Source: Dyella terrae (lineage in GTDB: Bacteria > Pseudomonadota > Gammaproteobacteria > Xanthomonadales > Rhodanobacteraceae). From it: 64,000 bases of DNA. The notes beneath the pieces are model-generated. The model did no database searches. It was not told the origin of the DNA and was given only the letters and a program-made list of their open reading frames with translations. The translations under genes and the position numbers were made by a program. Every line of letters starts with the position of its first letter. Within the stretch, counting starts at the first letter, position 1. Location: NCBI RefSeq assembly GCF_004322705.1, contig NZ_SIZZ01000001.1, positions 806,001 to 870,000 on the forward strand, in the 5' to 3' direction. Shown one piece after another: positions 1-8,243 of the stretch.

Positions 1-1102
1 GCTGCACGTCGCCCTGGGCAAACTGCGCTTCCACCTGATTGTCGATGGCAAACACATTGGCATGATCGACCAGCGGATAGTTGTAGCGATTGAGTGTCCG
101 CAGATCGTCCTGCAAACCAAGGCTGCCGATGGAGCGATGGTCGACCTTGACGTTCTGCACGCGCGCATCCTGGCGGAACGTCCAGGTGTCATCGAAGCGA
201 TGGCTGAAGGCGTAACCAACCGACTCGTCCGTCTTGTTGTAGTGGTCATAACCGGGCTCGCCCGGATTGACGTCGCGCGGAATCTGGCCGTTTGGATTCG
301 GGTACAGCGTGCCCTGCGAGGGCAGGAAGCCGCCCACGCCGCTGGACAGTGAGCGTTGGTAACGCGCGAGCACCGTGAGCGAGGTCTGGTCGTTCGGCTG
401 CCACGTCACGCTCGGGGCGAAGTAATAGCGGTCATCCTTCGAATGGTTGATGTTGGAGTCGCCTTTGCGTGCCAGCGCTACCAGTCGCCACAGCCACTTG
501 CCGTCCTTGTCGAACTGGCCTCCGGTATCGCCTGACAACTGGCGCTGGTTGAAGCTGCCGACGGTTGCTTCTACTTCATGTGGCGCCTCGAGGCTCGGGC
601 GCTTGCTGGTCATTTCGATCATGCCGCCAGGCGGCAGCTGCCCATACATGGCCGACGACGGGCCCTTGTTCACTTCAACGCGTTCGAGGCCATACGGCTC
701 GATGCGCGAATCACCGGTCCAGTCGCCATTGGGAAGGGCCAGGCCATCGAGGAACTTCGCCGGGTCGTAACCGCGAATCAGGATCCAGTCGCTGCGCGGG
801 TCGGCGCCATAGCTTCCGCCCACGGCACCGGCCAGGTAGCGGACGGCTTCATCCAGGCCTTGCACACCATAGGTGTGCATGCGGTCGGGCGTGATGGTGC
901 TGACGGACTGCGGGATATCGATCACCGGTGTTTCGGTCTTGGTGGTCGAGAAGACGACGTTCACCGACTCAAGGGCGACCGCCTTCTTGTCCTTGTCCGT
1001 CGTCGTGGTGTCGGGCGCGGCCTGATCGGCGGCGTAGACGGGTGCGGCGAGCGCGATCGAGATGGCGACCAGAAGCGCCGTTCTGGCGTGGCGGACAGGC
1101 AT
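1..1102 (-). CDS. TonB-dependent siderophore receptor (5' part, runs off window)
   Basis: Outer-membrane receptor for ferric siderophore uptake, energised by TonB-ExbBD. Read from ATG at 1102 leftwards, the frame stays open to base 1. The product starts with a signal peptide (MPVRHARTALL...APVYA), followed by a possible TonB box (ESVNVVFS) and a plug domain with IDIPQSVSTI, LIRGYDP and the plug signature VNKGPSSAMYGQ then PPGGMIEM. This matches the siderophore-receptor subfamily of plugs. After about residue 165 it enters beta-barrel sequence (VTWQPNDQTSLTVLARYQ). There is no N-terminal STN signalling domain, so it probably does not drive a FecR/FecI relay. The barrel and C-terminus lie outside the window. 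A Fur-type operator sits about 70 bp upstream. The ligand cannot be told from sequence. Confidence 0.93.
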   Translation of the reverse strand, partial: MPVRHARTALLVAISIALAAPVYAADQAAPDTTTTDKDKKAVALESVNVVFSTTKTETPVIDIPQSVSTITPDRMHTYGVQGLDEAVRYLAGAVGGSYGADPRSDWILIRGYDPAKFLDGLALPNGDWTGDSRIEPYGLERVEVNKGPSSAMYGQLPPGGMIEMTSKRPSLEAPHEVEATVGSFNQRQLSGDTGGQFDKDGKWLWRLVALARKGDSNINHSKDDRYYFAPSVTWQPNDQTSLTVLARYQRSLSSGVGGFLPSQGTLYPNPNGQIPRDVNPGEPGYDHYNKTDESVGYAFSHRFDDTWTFRQDARVQNVKVDHRSIGSLGLQDDLRTLNRYNYPLVDHANVFAIDNQVEAQFAQGDVQ

Positions 1103-1169
1103 GGTGGATAGGCCCCAGGAAAGTCGGATCGGGGCCGGCGCGAGGGGTTCCCGGGCCGGCAATGGGGCC

Positions 1170-1188
1170 GATTATAATGATAATGATT
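1170..1188. promoter_or_regulatory. Fur box upstream of the siderophore receptor
   Basis: The run GATTATAATGATAATGATT matches the Fur 19-mer (GATAATGATAATCATTATC) and contains overlapping hexamers of the ATAATGAT type. It lies about 70 bp before the receptor start at 1102 and in front of no other gene. Iron-dependent repression by Fur is the expected control. Confidence 0.85.
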
Positions 1189-1228
1189 CGCGTTTGTAAC
1201 GTTCCAAGTGCCGGGAACGGCCGGGCGC

Positions 1229-1654
1229 CTAGTGCTGAGGTGCCGACGCCCTGGAAAGAAAAGCGAGCTCTCGCAACTGCTTGTAGCCCCAGGTGACGGC
1301 AATGCAACCGGCGCCTGCGACCATCCAGCGCAGGTCACCGGAGGCGGACATCGCGTCCCCTGCGAGCTTCAGGGCTACCAGCGTGACCACCCCGGCTACC
1401 AGCAGGAACACAAGGAACAAACAACGCGAGAGCAGCCGTTCAAAACGGGATTCGGTGCCGACGATGGCCGCCGCCATGGACGCGGCAAAGTCGGCGGGTG
1501 GGCCGCTCAGGGGCTGTGATGCCGCCGCCCTGGCAACCCACCGATAACTGGCTTCCATCTCATCGGACGGTGCCGTGTGGCGGGGCGCACGCATGGCGCG
1601 CTCCTGCGCGGCCCATTCGCGTTCGTCGATGTCGTGCTTGTCCGGTGTGCTCAC
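1229..1654 (-). CDS. Membrane protein coupled to ECF sigma factor, possible anti-sigma
   Basis: A 141-aa protein whose GTG start overlaps the sigma-factor stop (GTGA at 1651-1654), so the two are translationally coupled. The N-terminal ~75 residues are polar and probably cytoplasmic. Two hydrophobic segments follow (CLFLVFLLVAGVVTLVAL and WMVAGAGCIAVTWGY). Position, size and topology fit a membrane anti-sigma factor, but I see no zinc-binding HxxxCxxC motif of the ZAS class. The role is inferred from context only. It could instead be an unrelated small membrane protein. Confidence 0.75.
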   Translation of the reverse strand: MSTPDKHDIDEREWAAQERAMRAPRHTAPSDEMEASYRWVARAAASQPLSGPPADFAASMAAAIVGTESRFERLLSRCLFLVFLLVAGVVTLVALKLAGDAMSASGDLRWMVAGAGCIAVTWGYKQLRELAFLSRASAPQH

Positions 1655-2250
1655 GTCGGCACTCCCATGCGTGCTTCGAGTAGTTCGCGCAACCGCTTGC
1701 GGCTGCGAAAGAGATGGCTCTTGATCGTACCTTCGGCGAGATTCGTCGTGCGTGCAATCTCGCCGATCGGCATGTCTTCCAGATGATAGAGCGTCAGCAA
1801 GGTGCGCTGGAGGGGAGGGAGCTCGTCCATGGCGGCGTGCAGCTGCGCCTCCATGTCCTCGTCGCTGACTGCCCGTTCCAGGTCATAGCCATCGCTCACC
1901 CGTTCGATCAGCGCCAGGCCCTCGTCGTCGTCACCCGTCTCGACCAGAGGGATGCGCTTGCGCTCCAGGTGTCGCTTGGCAATGGAGTAGGCCACCTGGG
2001 CGATCCATGATTTCAGCGCGCTCTCACCACGGTATTGATGCAGCGACTGATGGATGCGCAGGAAGGTCTCCTGACACAGTTCGCGCGTGTCGTCCGGATG
2101 GCGGACCATGCGGTCGATCACATGCCAGCAGAGGTTCTGGTACTGCCGCACCAGCCGCTCGAAGGCGCCCGCACGCAGGCACAGCACGTCGTTGACCAGC
2201 GCCAGGTCATCGGCAAAGGGAGCTTGAGCGGGCGCAGGCGCGAGCGGCAT
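1651..2250 (-). CDS. ECF-type RNA polymerase sigma factor
   Basis: A 199-aa sigma-70 family factor with region 2 (about residues 25-95: FERLVRQYQ, CQETFLRIHQ, KSWIAQVAYSIAKRHL) and region 4 (about 135-190: MDELPPLQRTLLTLYHLEDMP, then GEIARTTNLAEGTIKSHLFR as the helix-turn-helix). There is no region 1 or 3, as usual for ECF factors. It is co-translated with the membrane protein downstream. Its divergent neighbour at 2358 encodes a small membrane protein and may be a target. The intergenic strip holds two TGCAAC copies near 2283 and 2298 that could belong to its promoter; this is speculative. Confidence 0.95.
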   Translation of the reverse strand: MPLAPAPAQAPFADDLALVNDVLCLRAGAFERLVRQYQNLCWHVIDRMVRHPDDTRELCQETFLRIHQSLHQYRGESALKSWIAQVAYSIAKRHLERKRIPLVETGDDDEGLALIERVSDGYDLERAVSDEDMEAQLHAAMDELPPLQRTLLTLYHLEDMPIGEIARTTNLAEGTIKSHLFRSRKRLRELLEARMGVPT

Positions 2251-2357
2251 CCACTTAGAGATACGTCATGCGGCGATTCGGTTGCAACGATCGAACGTGC
2301 AACCGATGCCGCCGCCGCCGTATCTCCTTGGGCAAGACCTCCAACAGGGAACGACCC

Positions 2358-2684
2358 ATGAACACCGAAGTGCTGATCCCCATTAGCCTGTTTGTCTGCA
2401 TCGCCTGGTCGATCAAGACCGTCGCCGATGCCTACGCCCGGCGCCGCATCATCGAGTCGCGCGGTTCCGAGGAGCTGGTTCGTTCGCTGATCGAAGGCGA
2501 GAACACCCGTCGCCGCCATTCCGCGCTCCAGTGGGGCTGCGTCCTGGTCTTTCTGGCACTGGGCTTTGCCGGCGTCGCTGGGACGAATTCGGACCAGATC
2601 ACGGCCGGCGGCATCGCCCTGATCCTGGGCGCCACGGGCCTGGGTAACCTCGTCTACTACATGCTCGAGCGTCACCTCAAGTAA
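2358..2684 (+). CDS. Small two-TM membrane protein, unknown function
   Basis: A 108-aa protein. The ATG at 2358 is preferred because AGGGA lies 8-12 bases upstream and the hydrophobic N-terminus (ISLFVCIAWSI) begins directly after it. A charged middle part (YARRRIIESRGSEELVRSL) is followed by two membrane segments (WGCVLVFLALGFAGVAG and GGIALILGATGLGNLVYYML). It stands divergent from the ECF sigma gene, so it may belong to that regulon. I do not recognise the family, and a role is not inferable. Confidence 0.8.
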   Translation: MNTEVLIPISLFVCIAWSIKTVADAYARRRIIESRGSEELVRSLIEGENTRRRHSALQWGCVLVFLALGFAGVAGTNSDQITAGGIALILGATGLGNLVYYMLERHLK

Positions 2685-2710
2685 ATCGCTTCGAGCCGCT
2701 CGTTCAACCT

Positions 2711-2738
2711 GCGCCGGTGAGTACACCCGGCGCCCGTT
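2711..2738 (+). terminator. Hairpin after the small membrane protein gene
   Basis: GCGCCGGTG and CACCCGGCGC pair with one bulge around the loop AGTA, followed by CCGTTTCCC. It lies 27 bases after the stop at 2684 and before the serine hydrolase, so it may end the upstream transcript. The T-tract is poor. Confidence 0.5.
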
Positions 2739-2801
2739 TCCCTTCGATGGTCAGGCCCGGTGCGCTTTCGCACCGCGGCGACCTGCGCCCAAGGAACACC
2801 C

Positions 2802-4301
2802 ATGAACCGCGTGCTCAAACTTGGCATGGCCCTCTTTTTGGCCATGCCGATGATGTCGTTCGCCTCAAAAACGTCACCGGACTTCCGGCCGCTGGCGGCC
2901 ATGATTGAAAAGGCGAAACAGGCGACGGCCATGCCCACGGGCGTTGCCATCGCCGTGGTCCGGGATGGCAAGGTCATTTACGAAGGCTACTTTGGCCTGG
3001 CTGATCTGGCCGCCCAAACCCCGGTAACGCGTGACACGGCGTTCTACATCGCCTCGGCCACCAAACCCTTCTTCGCGCTCCTTGCGTTGCTGCAGGAGGC
3101 GCGGGGCAAACTTGATACCGGCATGTCGCTGCAGCAGATGTATCCGGGCGTCGGCTTCAGGGGATTCGACGCCGGAAAGGTGACAGTCAGGGATCTGCTC
3201 ACGCATGCGTCAGGCGTCGACAACGAGCCGCTGGTCTGGGCGACGGCGTTCAGCGGCATCCACACGCCCACGTCGCTCAAGGCGCTGGTGGCAGATTCGA
3301 CGTCATCCACCGATGCGGCCCATGGCACCTTCAAGTACACCAACGTGGGCTACAACATCGTCAGTATCTGGATGGACCAGCACACCGGTACGCCCTGGCA
3401 AGCCCACCTGCGGCGGGAAATCTTCACGCCCCTGGGCATGACGCACACGACTGCCTACGTTAGCGAAGCGGAAAAAGCCGGATGGGCCATGGCCCGGCCG
3501 TATTCCCTTGCCAGCAGCCAGCCCCGCGAGCCGCTCTATCTCTCGAAGTCCGACGACACCATGCAGGCTGCCGGCGGGATGTTCTCCACGGCGCCGGACC
3601 TGGCGCGGTTCCTGATCGCCGAGCTGGGTGGAAGCACGGCGTTGCCGGCTGCGGTCATCGCCCGGTCGCAGCACGTCCAGGTCCCGGTAGCTTCCACGTA
3701 CCAGAATTTCGAGCGCAACGGCTACGCCTGGGGCTGGTATAGCGGGACGTACAAAGGTCAGGTGCTGCTGCATCACTTCGGCGCCTTCGCGGGCTTCCAC
3801 GCCCACTTGTCATTCATGCCAGAGAAGGGGCTGGGCCTGGTCGTGCTCAACAACGAAGACGTGCTTTGCGCCCAGACCACCCAGTTGATCGCCGACTACG
3901 TCTATGGCGCGCTGCTTGGCGAGCCGGACGTGGCGGGCAAGGTTTCCCGGCGCTTCGACGAGGTGGTCGCGAGGGCCGCCAGGATCACCGCGGCAGCCGC
4001 CCGCCAGCGTCAGTCGATCCAGGCGCGGGTGTGGAGGCTGAGCCAGCCACGCGAGGCGTATGCAGGACGCTATTCCCATGAGCAGTTGGGTGACCTGGTC
4101 GTGTCCCTGGCGCCGGACGGCGCGTTTCTGCTGCGCTGGGGGCGCTTGCAGGCTATCGCCAGCGCGGGCAAGGATCCCGACCAGATCCGCGCGGAACTGG
4201 TGCCGGGCTCGGGTCAGTTCCTGCAGTTTGCGATGACCAACGGCGTTGCCAGGTCGGTCGCCATCGGCTCCATGGTGTTCCACAGGCGTTCGTCGGAGTA
4301 G
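2802..4301 (+). CDS. Serine hydrolase, beta-lactamase/class C PBP-like, exported
   Basis: A 499-aa exported enzyme of the beta-lactamase (AmpC/EstB/PBP4*) family. The signal peptide is MNRVLKLGMALFLAMPMMSFA. Catalytic motifs are visible: SxxK as SATK at residues 85-88 and YxN as YTN at 179-181, with the HxG region as HHFGAFAGF. LLTHASGV and AAGGMFSTAPDLARFL are typical of the family. The C-terminal ~110 residues (from RVWRLSQPREAYAGRY) look like the extra lipocalin-like domain often fused to such hydrolases. The substrate may be a D-amino peptide, ester or beta-lactam; sequence alone does not decide. The ATG at 2802 is chosen because it opens the signal peptide and has AAGGA upstream. Confidence 0.9.
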   Translation: MNRVLKLGMALFLAMPMMSFASKTSPDFRPLAAMIEKAKQATAMPTGVAIAVVRDGKVIYEGYFGLADLAAQTPVTRDTAFYIASATKPFFALLALLQEARGKLDTGMSLQQMYPGVGFRGFDAGKVTVRDLLTHASGVDNEPLVWATAFSGIHTPTSLKALVADSTSSTDAAHGTFKYTNVGYNIVSIWMDQHTGTPWQAHLRREIFTPLGMTHTTAYVSEAEKAGWAMARPYSLASSQPREPLYLSKSDDTMQAAGGMFSTAPDLARFLIAELGGSTALPAAVIARSQHVQVPVASTYQNFERNGYAWGWYSGTYKGQVLLHHFGAFAGFHAHLSFMPEKGLGLVVLNNEDVLCAQTTQLIADYVYGALLGEPDVAGKVSRRFDEVVARAARITAAAARQRQSIQARVWRLSQPREAYAGRYSHEQLGDLVVSLAPDGAFLLRWGRLQAIASAGKDPDQIRAELVPGSGQFLQFAMTNGVARSVAIGSMVFHRRSSE

Positions 4302-4418
4302 CGCCGTTCTTCACAACGACGCAAGGCTCACGGAGTGAGAATCCCGCCGCCGCAACAGCCCCTCGGGCTGCTAAGCGCAACAAGCGGATCTGCACTCCCC
4401 ACCTGCGGAGGCGTAGCC

Positions 4419-5219
4419 ATGCAGAAGTCGAAGCGTCATGTCACGGGATTGACCGCTCTGGCGGTGGCAGCGGCATCGGTGGGTGCGCTGGCCTTGCCGC
4501 AAGCGTCGGGCACCGGTGAACCCTCGCATCACTGGACCTATGCAGGCGAATCGGGCCCGACCCACTGGTCGGCGCTGGACGCCGCCTTCGCCGCCTGCCA
4601 CGACGGCAGGGCGCAATCGCCGATCGACCTGGAATCGAAGAAGGCCAAGCCCGGCGCCCCCGGGCATTTCCATATCGACTACGAAAAGAGCGACGTGGGA
4701 CTGGTCAACAACGGCCATACCATCCAGGCGAACGTCAGCAGCGCCGGTGACACCATGAAGTTCGACGGCGATACGTACAAGCTCGCCCAGTTCCACTTCC
4801 ATTCGCCCAGCGAACACACCGAAAATGGGACACGCTTCCCGCTGGAGATCCATTTCGTCCACGCCGACGCACACAAGCGCGTGGCGGTGCTCGGTGTCCT
4901 GGTGAAGCTTGGCAAGGAAAACGAGAGCCTCGCGCCCGTCTTCCGGAGCCTGCCCGCGCATTCGGAAAACGCGCCGACTCCTGGCGGCGCGACGATCCCG
5001 GTGAATCTGGCGTCGATTCTGCCGGCGGACCACGAAGCCTTCGTCTACAGCGGCTCCCTGACCACGCCGCCGTGCAGCGAGGATGTTCGCTGGATCGTGC
5101 TTACGCATCCCATCCAGATGTCGGGCAGCCAGATTGCCTCGTTCAAGAAGCTCTTCCCGGACAACCATCGACCCTTGCAGAAGGTCAACGGCCGGGAAGT
5201 GGACGAAGAATCGGAGTGA
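4419..5219 (+). CDS. Periplasmic alpha-carbonic anhydrase
   Basis: Reversible CO2 hydration in the periplasm. The 266-aa product has a signal peptide (TGLTALAVAAASVGALALPQAS) and a full alpha-CA domain. The zinc ligands are His126 and His128 (QFHFHSPSEHT) and His145 (EIHFVH), with the short 17-residue spacing typical of bacterial enzymes. QSPIDL, the SLTTPPCSE substrate-pocket loop and two cysteines positioned for the conserved disulphide are also present. It is a single gene. It is not obviously co-regulated, but pH buffering would fit the decarboxylase island downstream. Confidence 0.97.
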   Translation: MQKSKRHVTGLTALAVAAASVGALALPQASGTGEPSHHWTYAGESGPTHWSALDAAFAACHDGRAQSPIDLESKKAKPGAPGHFHIDYEKSDVGLVNNGHTIQANVSSAGDTMKFDGDTYKLAQFHFHSPSEHTENGTRFPLEIHFVHADAHKRVAVLGVLVKLGKENESLAPVFRSLPAHSENAPTPGGATIPVNLASILPADHEAFVYSGSLTTPPCSEDVRWIVLTHPIQMSGSQIASFKKLFPDNHRPLQKVNGREVDEESE

Positions 5220-5287
5220 AACGCTGAAACCGCTTTGCAGGGCGCGCGCCAGGGGCGATCATGGGCCATTGCCCCAGGTAGCACGCC

Positions 5288-5812
5288 ATGTACGACGACG
5301 ACTTCGACTCCACCCCGGATTTTGACGATGACGACGACTCGATGGAGTCCCGCGTCTGGCAGTTGTTTGTCCTGATCAACCCCGGTGACGACGAGTCGGC
5401 CCTGCAACAGTTCGCGGCGTTCCGCGAAGCGGTCGACGGCCTGCCCGATGATGAGATCGACGTCGGCCAGCTGGTCGTGCAGGTGGCCGACTGGCGCTCG
5501 GCGTTCCACGCCGATGGCGAAGACACGCGCGCGTTGGTCCAGGTGGTCGATGAACTGGCTTCCCGCTGGAGCATCGATATCGACTGGGATGGCGATCCGG
5601 ACGAGGACGAATTTCATGCTGACATCGACACGAGCGACCTTATCGGCGTGGCCTACGACAACCTCGCGCCGCATGGTTACACGTTGTGGGTCAGGGACAC
5701 CGAAGACGACAGCGTAGCGGGGTGGATGGCCTTGTCGCGCGATACGGAAACCATGCGAGAGCTGGCGACCGAGCTGGGTATCCATGTGCGCCGGGGCAAC
5801 GAGCTTGGTTAA
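5288..5812 (+). CDS. Acidic cytoplasmic protein, unknown function
   Basis: A 174-aa protein with a very acidic N-terminus (MYDDDFDSTPDFDDDDD) followed by a compact domain (WQLFVLINPGDDESALQQF, then YDNLAPHGYTLWVRDTEDDS). It has no signal peptide or membrane segment. It resembles small uncharacterised domain families (possibly DUF6630) found in stress or immunity-like loci, but I cannot assign it with certainty. GGTAGCACGCC precedes the ATG, and the gene stands alone. Confidence 0.8.
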   Translation: MYDDDFDSTPDFDDDDDSMESRVWQLFVLINPGDDESALQQFAAFREAVDGLPDDEIDVGQLVVQVADWRSAFHADGEDTRALVQVVDELASRWSIDIDWDGDPDEDEFHADIDTSDLIGVAYDNLAPHGYTLWVRDTEDDSVAGWMALSRDTETMRELATELGIHVRRGNELG

Positions 5813-5872
5813 GGCTGTCGACGCACCGGAAGGGCGCGTTGCATGCGCGCCCTTGTCCTTCGGACGTTGCCC

Positions 5873-6319
5873 ATGAGCGCGCATCCGCCCTTTCCCTTTG
5901 CTCGCGCCATCGCTGATCTCGAGGCGTTCTGCAGTGATCCCGCCGGAGCCGCGCCTGCGTGGATGCAGCCCTGGATGCCGGGCGCAACGGATGATCCGGC
6001 GGCACTGGCGCAATCGTTGATCGTGCTTCTGAAGGCGCGCGCGGCGACGATGCAGGCGGCGGCAGACACGGCGTTCATCGCCGACGAGCTGCGCAAGTTC
6101 CAGAAATACGCCAAGCCGGGAAGACCGTCTGCGCACATCATTCAGTTGCGCCAGAAACAGGCCGCCGCGCGGCAGGCAACCAACGTCGCGCGCCAGTCGC
6201 TGATCAAGGCAGCCAACGCCATCATTCGCCAGGCACGTGTTGAGGTTCCCGAGCGCGTATCGCTGGATGCGTTCATCGTCGCGTGGATGGACGCTTCGGT
6301 TCCCTCCGACAAGGCATGA
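5873..6319 (+). CDS. Hypothetical protein, helical
   Basis: A 148-aa product read from ATG 5873 (MSAHPPFPFARAI). An upstream ATG at 5843 is in frame but adds a poor N-terminus. The middle is alanine-rich and helical (LKARAATMQAAADTAF, then QLRQKQAAARQATNVA), and there is no signal peptide or membrane segment. I do not recognise the family. Coding is supported by consistent third-position GC and an undisturbed frame. Confidence 0.65.
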   Translation: MSAHPPFPFARAIADLEAFCSDPAGAAPAWMQPWMPGATDDPAALAQSLIVLLKARAATMQAAADTAFIADELRKFQKYAKPGRPSAHIIQLRQKQAAARQATNVARQSLIKAANAIIRQARVEVPERVSLDAFIVAWMDASVPSDKA

Positions 6320-6872
6320 CGCCCAACAAGGGCGCAAACGGAGCGTCGCGCGCCGTAAGGTCTTCGCAAGCATTCATCGTTCTTGCGATGCGCCCTGCAC
6401 GTAGCATTTTTCTGCGTTCCGAGGTCAACGGCGAAGTCGTGGCAAGCCGACGGCGATACCGTACTTAGCACCGGCTGCGTAGTTCTACCTAAACGCGCTT
6501 TTCACCGTAGATTTACCTAGTGCCAATCGCCGGCGGCGGTAGCAGAATCGCCGCCGCGCGATCTGCTGCCACGCCGTTCAGGGCGACGTGACTTCGCGAT
6601 GAAGTCGTGTGTCGTTTCACGTTCCGCACGGGGGTGCGGAACCGCTCGAGAAAACTGACCGAACGTTTCTCGGCCATTGCATAGCGATTGGGGCAAGTGC
6701 CGTAAACCAGCAATGCGGTGTAGTTCCGTCGTAGGCGTACCGTCGTACGTCACGTTTGCCGTTCACCGCCGCGTTGCCAGTCGCGACACCTCGTGTCAAA
6801 AGCCCCCATCGGAATCTGCCGCGTAGCGTTCAACGCATCAATCGACTCCGGAAGTTTCGACTGGAGGTACCG
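6320..6872 (+). other. Long gene-free leader before the potE-like gene, with hairpins
   Basis: About 550 bases without a convincing gene. Two perfect stem-loops are visible: GTTCCGCAC/GTGCGGAAC around GGGG at 6621-6642, and CGAGAAA/TTTCTCG around a 12-base loop at 6647-6672. The GC content is a little lower near 6470-6520 (CCTAAACGCGCTTTTC, GTAGATTTACC), where a promoter could sit. In Escherichia coli the ornithine decarboxylase-antiporter operon has a long regulatory leader, so a sensing leader is plausible here. I found no leader peptide that I could support. Confidence 0.45.
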
Positions 6873-8207
6873 ATGGACGGCAAGAAGAAGATGAGCATGA
6901 TGCAGCTGACCGTGCTGGTCGCTGTCAACATGATGGGATCGGGCATCATCATGCTGCCGGCCAACATGGCTCAGGTCGGCGCGATCTCACTGCTCTCATG
7001 GATCGTGACGGCCGTGGGTTCCATGGCCATCGCGTACGGCTTCGCCCAGGCGGGCCTCCTCAATCAACGGGCTGGCGGCATGGCCGCCTACGCCGAAGAC
7101 GCCTACGGAAAGGGCGGCTATTTCGTCACATTCTTCCTGTACTTCCTGTCGCTGGCCGTCGGCAACGTGGCCATCGCGATTTCGGCCGTGGGTTATCTCG
7201 CCGCGTTCTTCCCCTCGATGTCGGCAACACCGATCGCCACCTGCATCAGCGTGATCGGCCTGGTCTGGCTCACCACCGTCGCCAATTTCGGCGGGCCGCG
7301 CATCACCGGTCGCATCGGCGCGATCACCGTGTGGGGCGTGATCATTCCGGTTGCCGGCCTGTCCATCATCGGCTGGTTCTGGTTCAAGAGCAGCACCTTC
7401 AGCGAAGCCTGGAATCCGCAGGGACTGAGCCTGTTGAAGGGCATGGGTTCAAGCATCACGCTGACCTTGTGGGCCTTCCTGGGCATGGAATCGGCGGTGC
7501 AGAACTCTGACGCCGTGGAGAACCCCAAGCGCGACGTGCCGATGGCCTGCATGCTGGGCACGCTCGGTGCGGCAGTCATCTACGTACTGTCGACCACGGT
7601 CATCCAGGGCATCGTGCCCAATCCGGAACTGGCCAAGTCGACGGCGCCATTCGCGCTGGTTTACATCCAGATGTTCAGCCCCGGCGTCGGATCGGTCATC
7701 CGTGCATTGGCGATCCTGGCGTGCCTGGGTTCGTTGCTGGGTTGGCAGTTCACGATTGCGCAAACGGCCAAGACGGCGGCGGAGGATCATCTCTTCCCGC
7801 ATTTCTTTGCCAAGACCAACAAGATGACTGCGCCGGTGGTCGGCATGATCGTGATGGGTGTCGTGCAGACCCTGATGGCGCTCTCGACCATCTCGCCGAG
7901 CCTGAACAAGCAGTTCCAGGTATTGGTGAGCCTGGCGGTGGTCACCAATGTCATTCCGTACATCATCTCGCTTTCTGCGTTGATGCTGATGATGCGCAAG
8001 GCGAAGACACCGGACAGCACGTTCCGGCTCAATGCCAGCGTGGCGACGATTGGCATGCTTTACAGCACCTACGCGATCTATGCCTCAGGCATGGAAGCCG
8101 TGCTGGGCGGCACGATCGTGCTGGCACTGACGTACATCATCTACGGCTTCCTCGCACCGCGCTTCCCGCCGCCGGTCGTGGGCCAGACTGCGGCCAAGGC
8201 CGCCTGA
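6873..8207 (+). CDS. potE: Putrescine-ornithine antiporter, PotE-like APC permease
   Basis: A 12-TM amino acid-polyamine-organocation transporter of 444 aa. Large blocks agree with E. coli PotE: QLTVLVAVNMMGSGIIMLP, SWIVTAVGSMAIAYGFA, NVAIAISAVGY, TVANFGG.RITG, ITVWGVIIPV.GL, LWAFLGMESA and CGSLLGWQFTIAQ-like (here LGSLLGWQFTIAQ). ATG 6873 is chosen because GGAGG lies 6 bases upstream and the PotE-like N-terminus starts there. It probably exchanges ornithine for putrescine across the inner membrane, working with the ornithine decarboxylase at the far end of the island. It is the first gene of a co-directional run reaching 16832. Confidence 0.92.
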   Translation: MDGKKKMSMMQLTVLVAVNMMGSGIIMLPANMAQVGAISLLSWIVTAVGSMAIAYGFAQAGLLNQRAGGMAAYAEDAYGKGGYFVTFFLYFLSLAVGNVAIAISAVGYLAAFFPSMSATPIATCISVIGLVWLTTVANFGGPRITGRIGAITVWGVIIPVAGLSIIGWFWFKSSTFSEAWNPQGLSLLKGMGSSITLTLWAFLGMESAVQNSDAVENPKRDVPMACMLGTLGAAVIYVLSTTVIQGIVPNPELAKSTAPFALVYIQMFSPGVGSVIRALAILACLGSLLGWQFTIAQTAKTAAEDHLFPHFFAKTNKMTAPVVGMIVMGVVQTLMALSTISPSLNKQFQVLVSLAVVTNVIPYIISLSALMLMMRKAKTPDSTFRLNASVATIGMLYSTYAIYASGMEAVLGGTIVLALTYIIYGFLAPRFPPPVVGQTAAKAA

Positions 8208-8243
8208 GGCGCCGCCATGGACATCCGTATGGGAGATCAACAC

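Noticed and set aside
6142-6471. Minus-strand frame overlapping the hypothetical gene and the leader
   Set aside because: The opposing plus-strand gene has the better start and composition, and the product has no domain.
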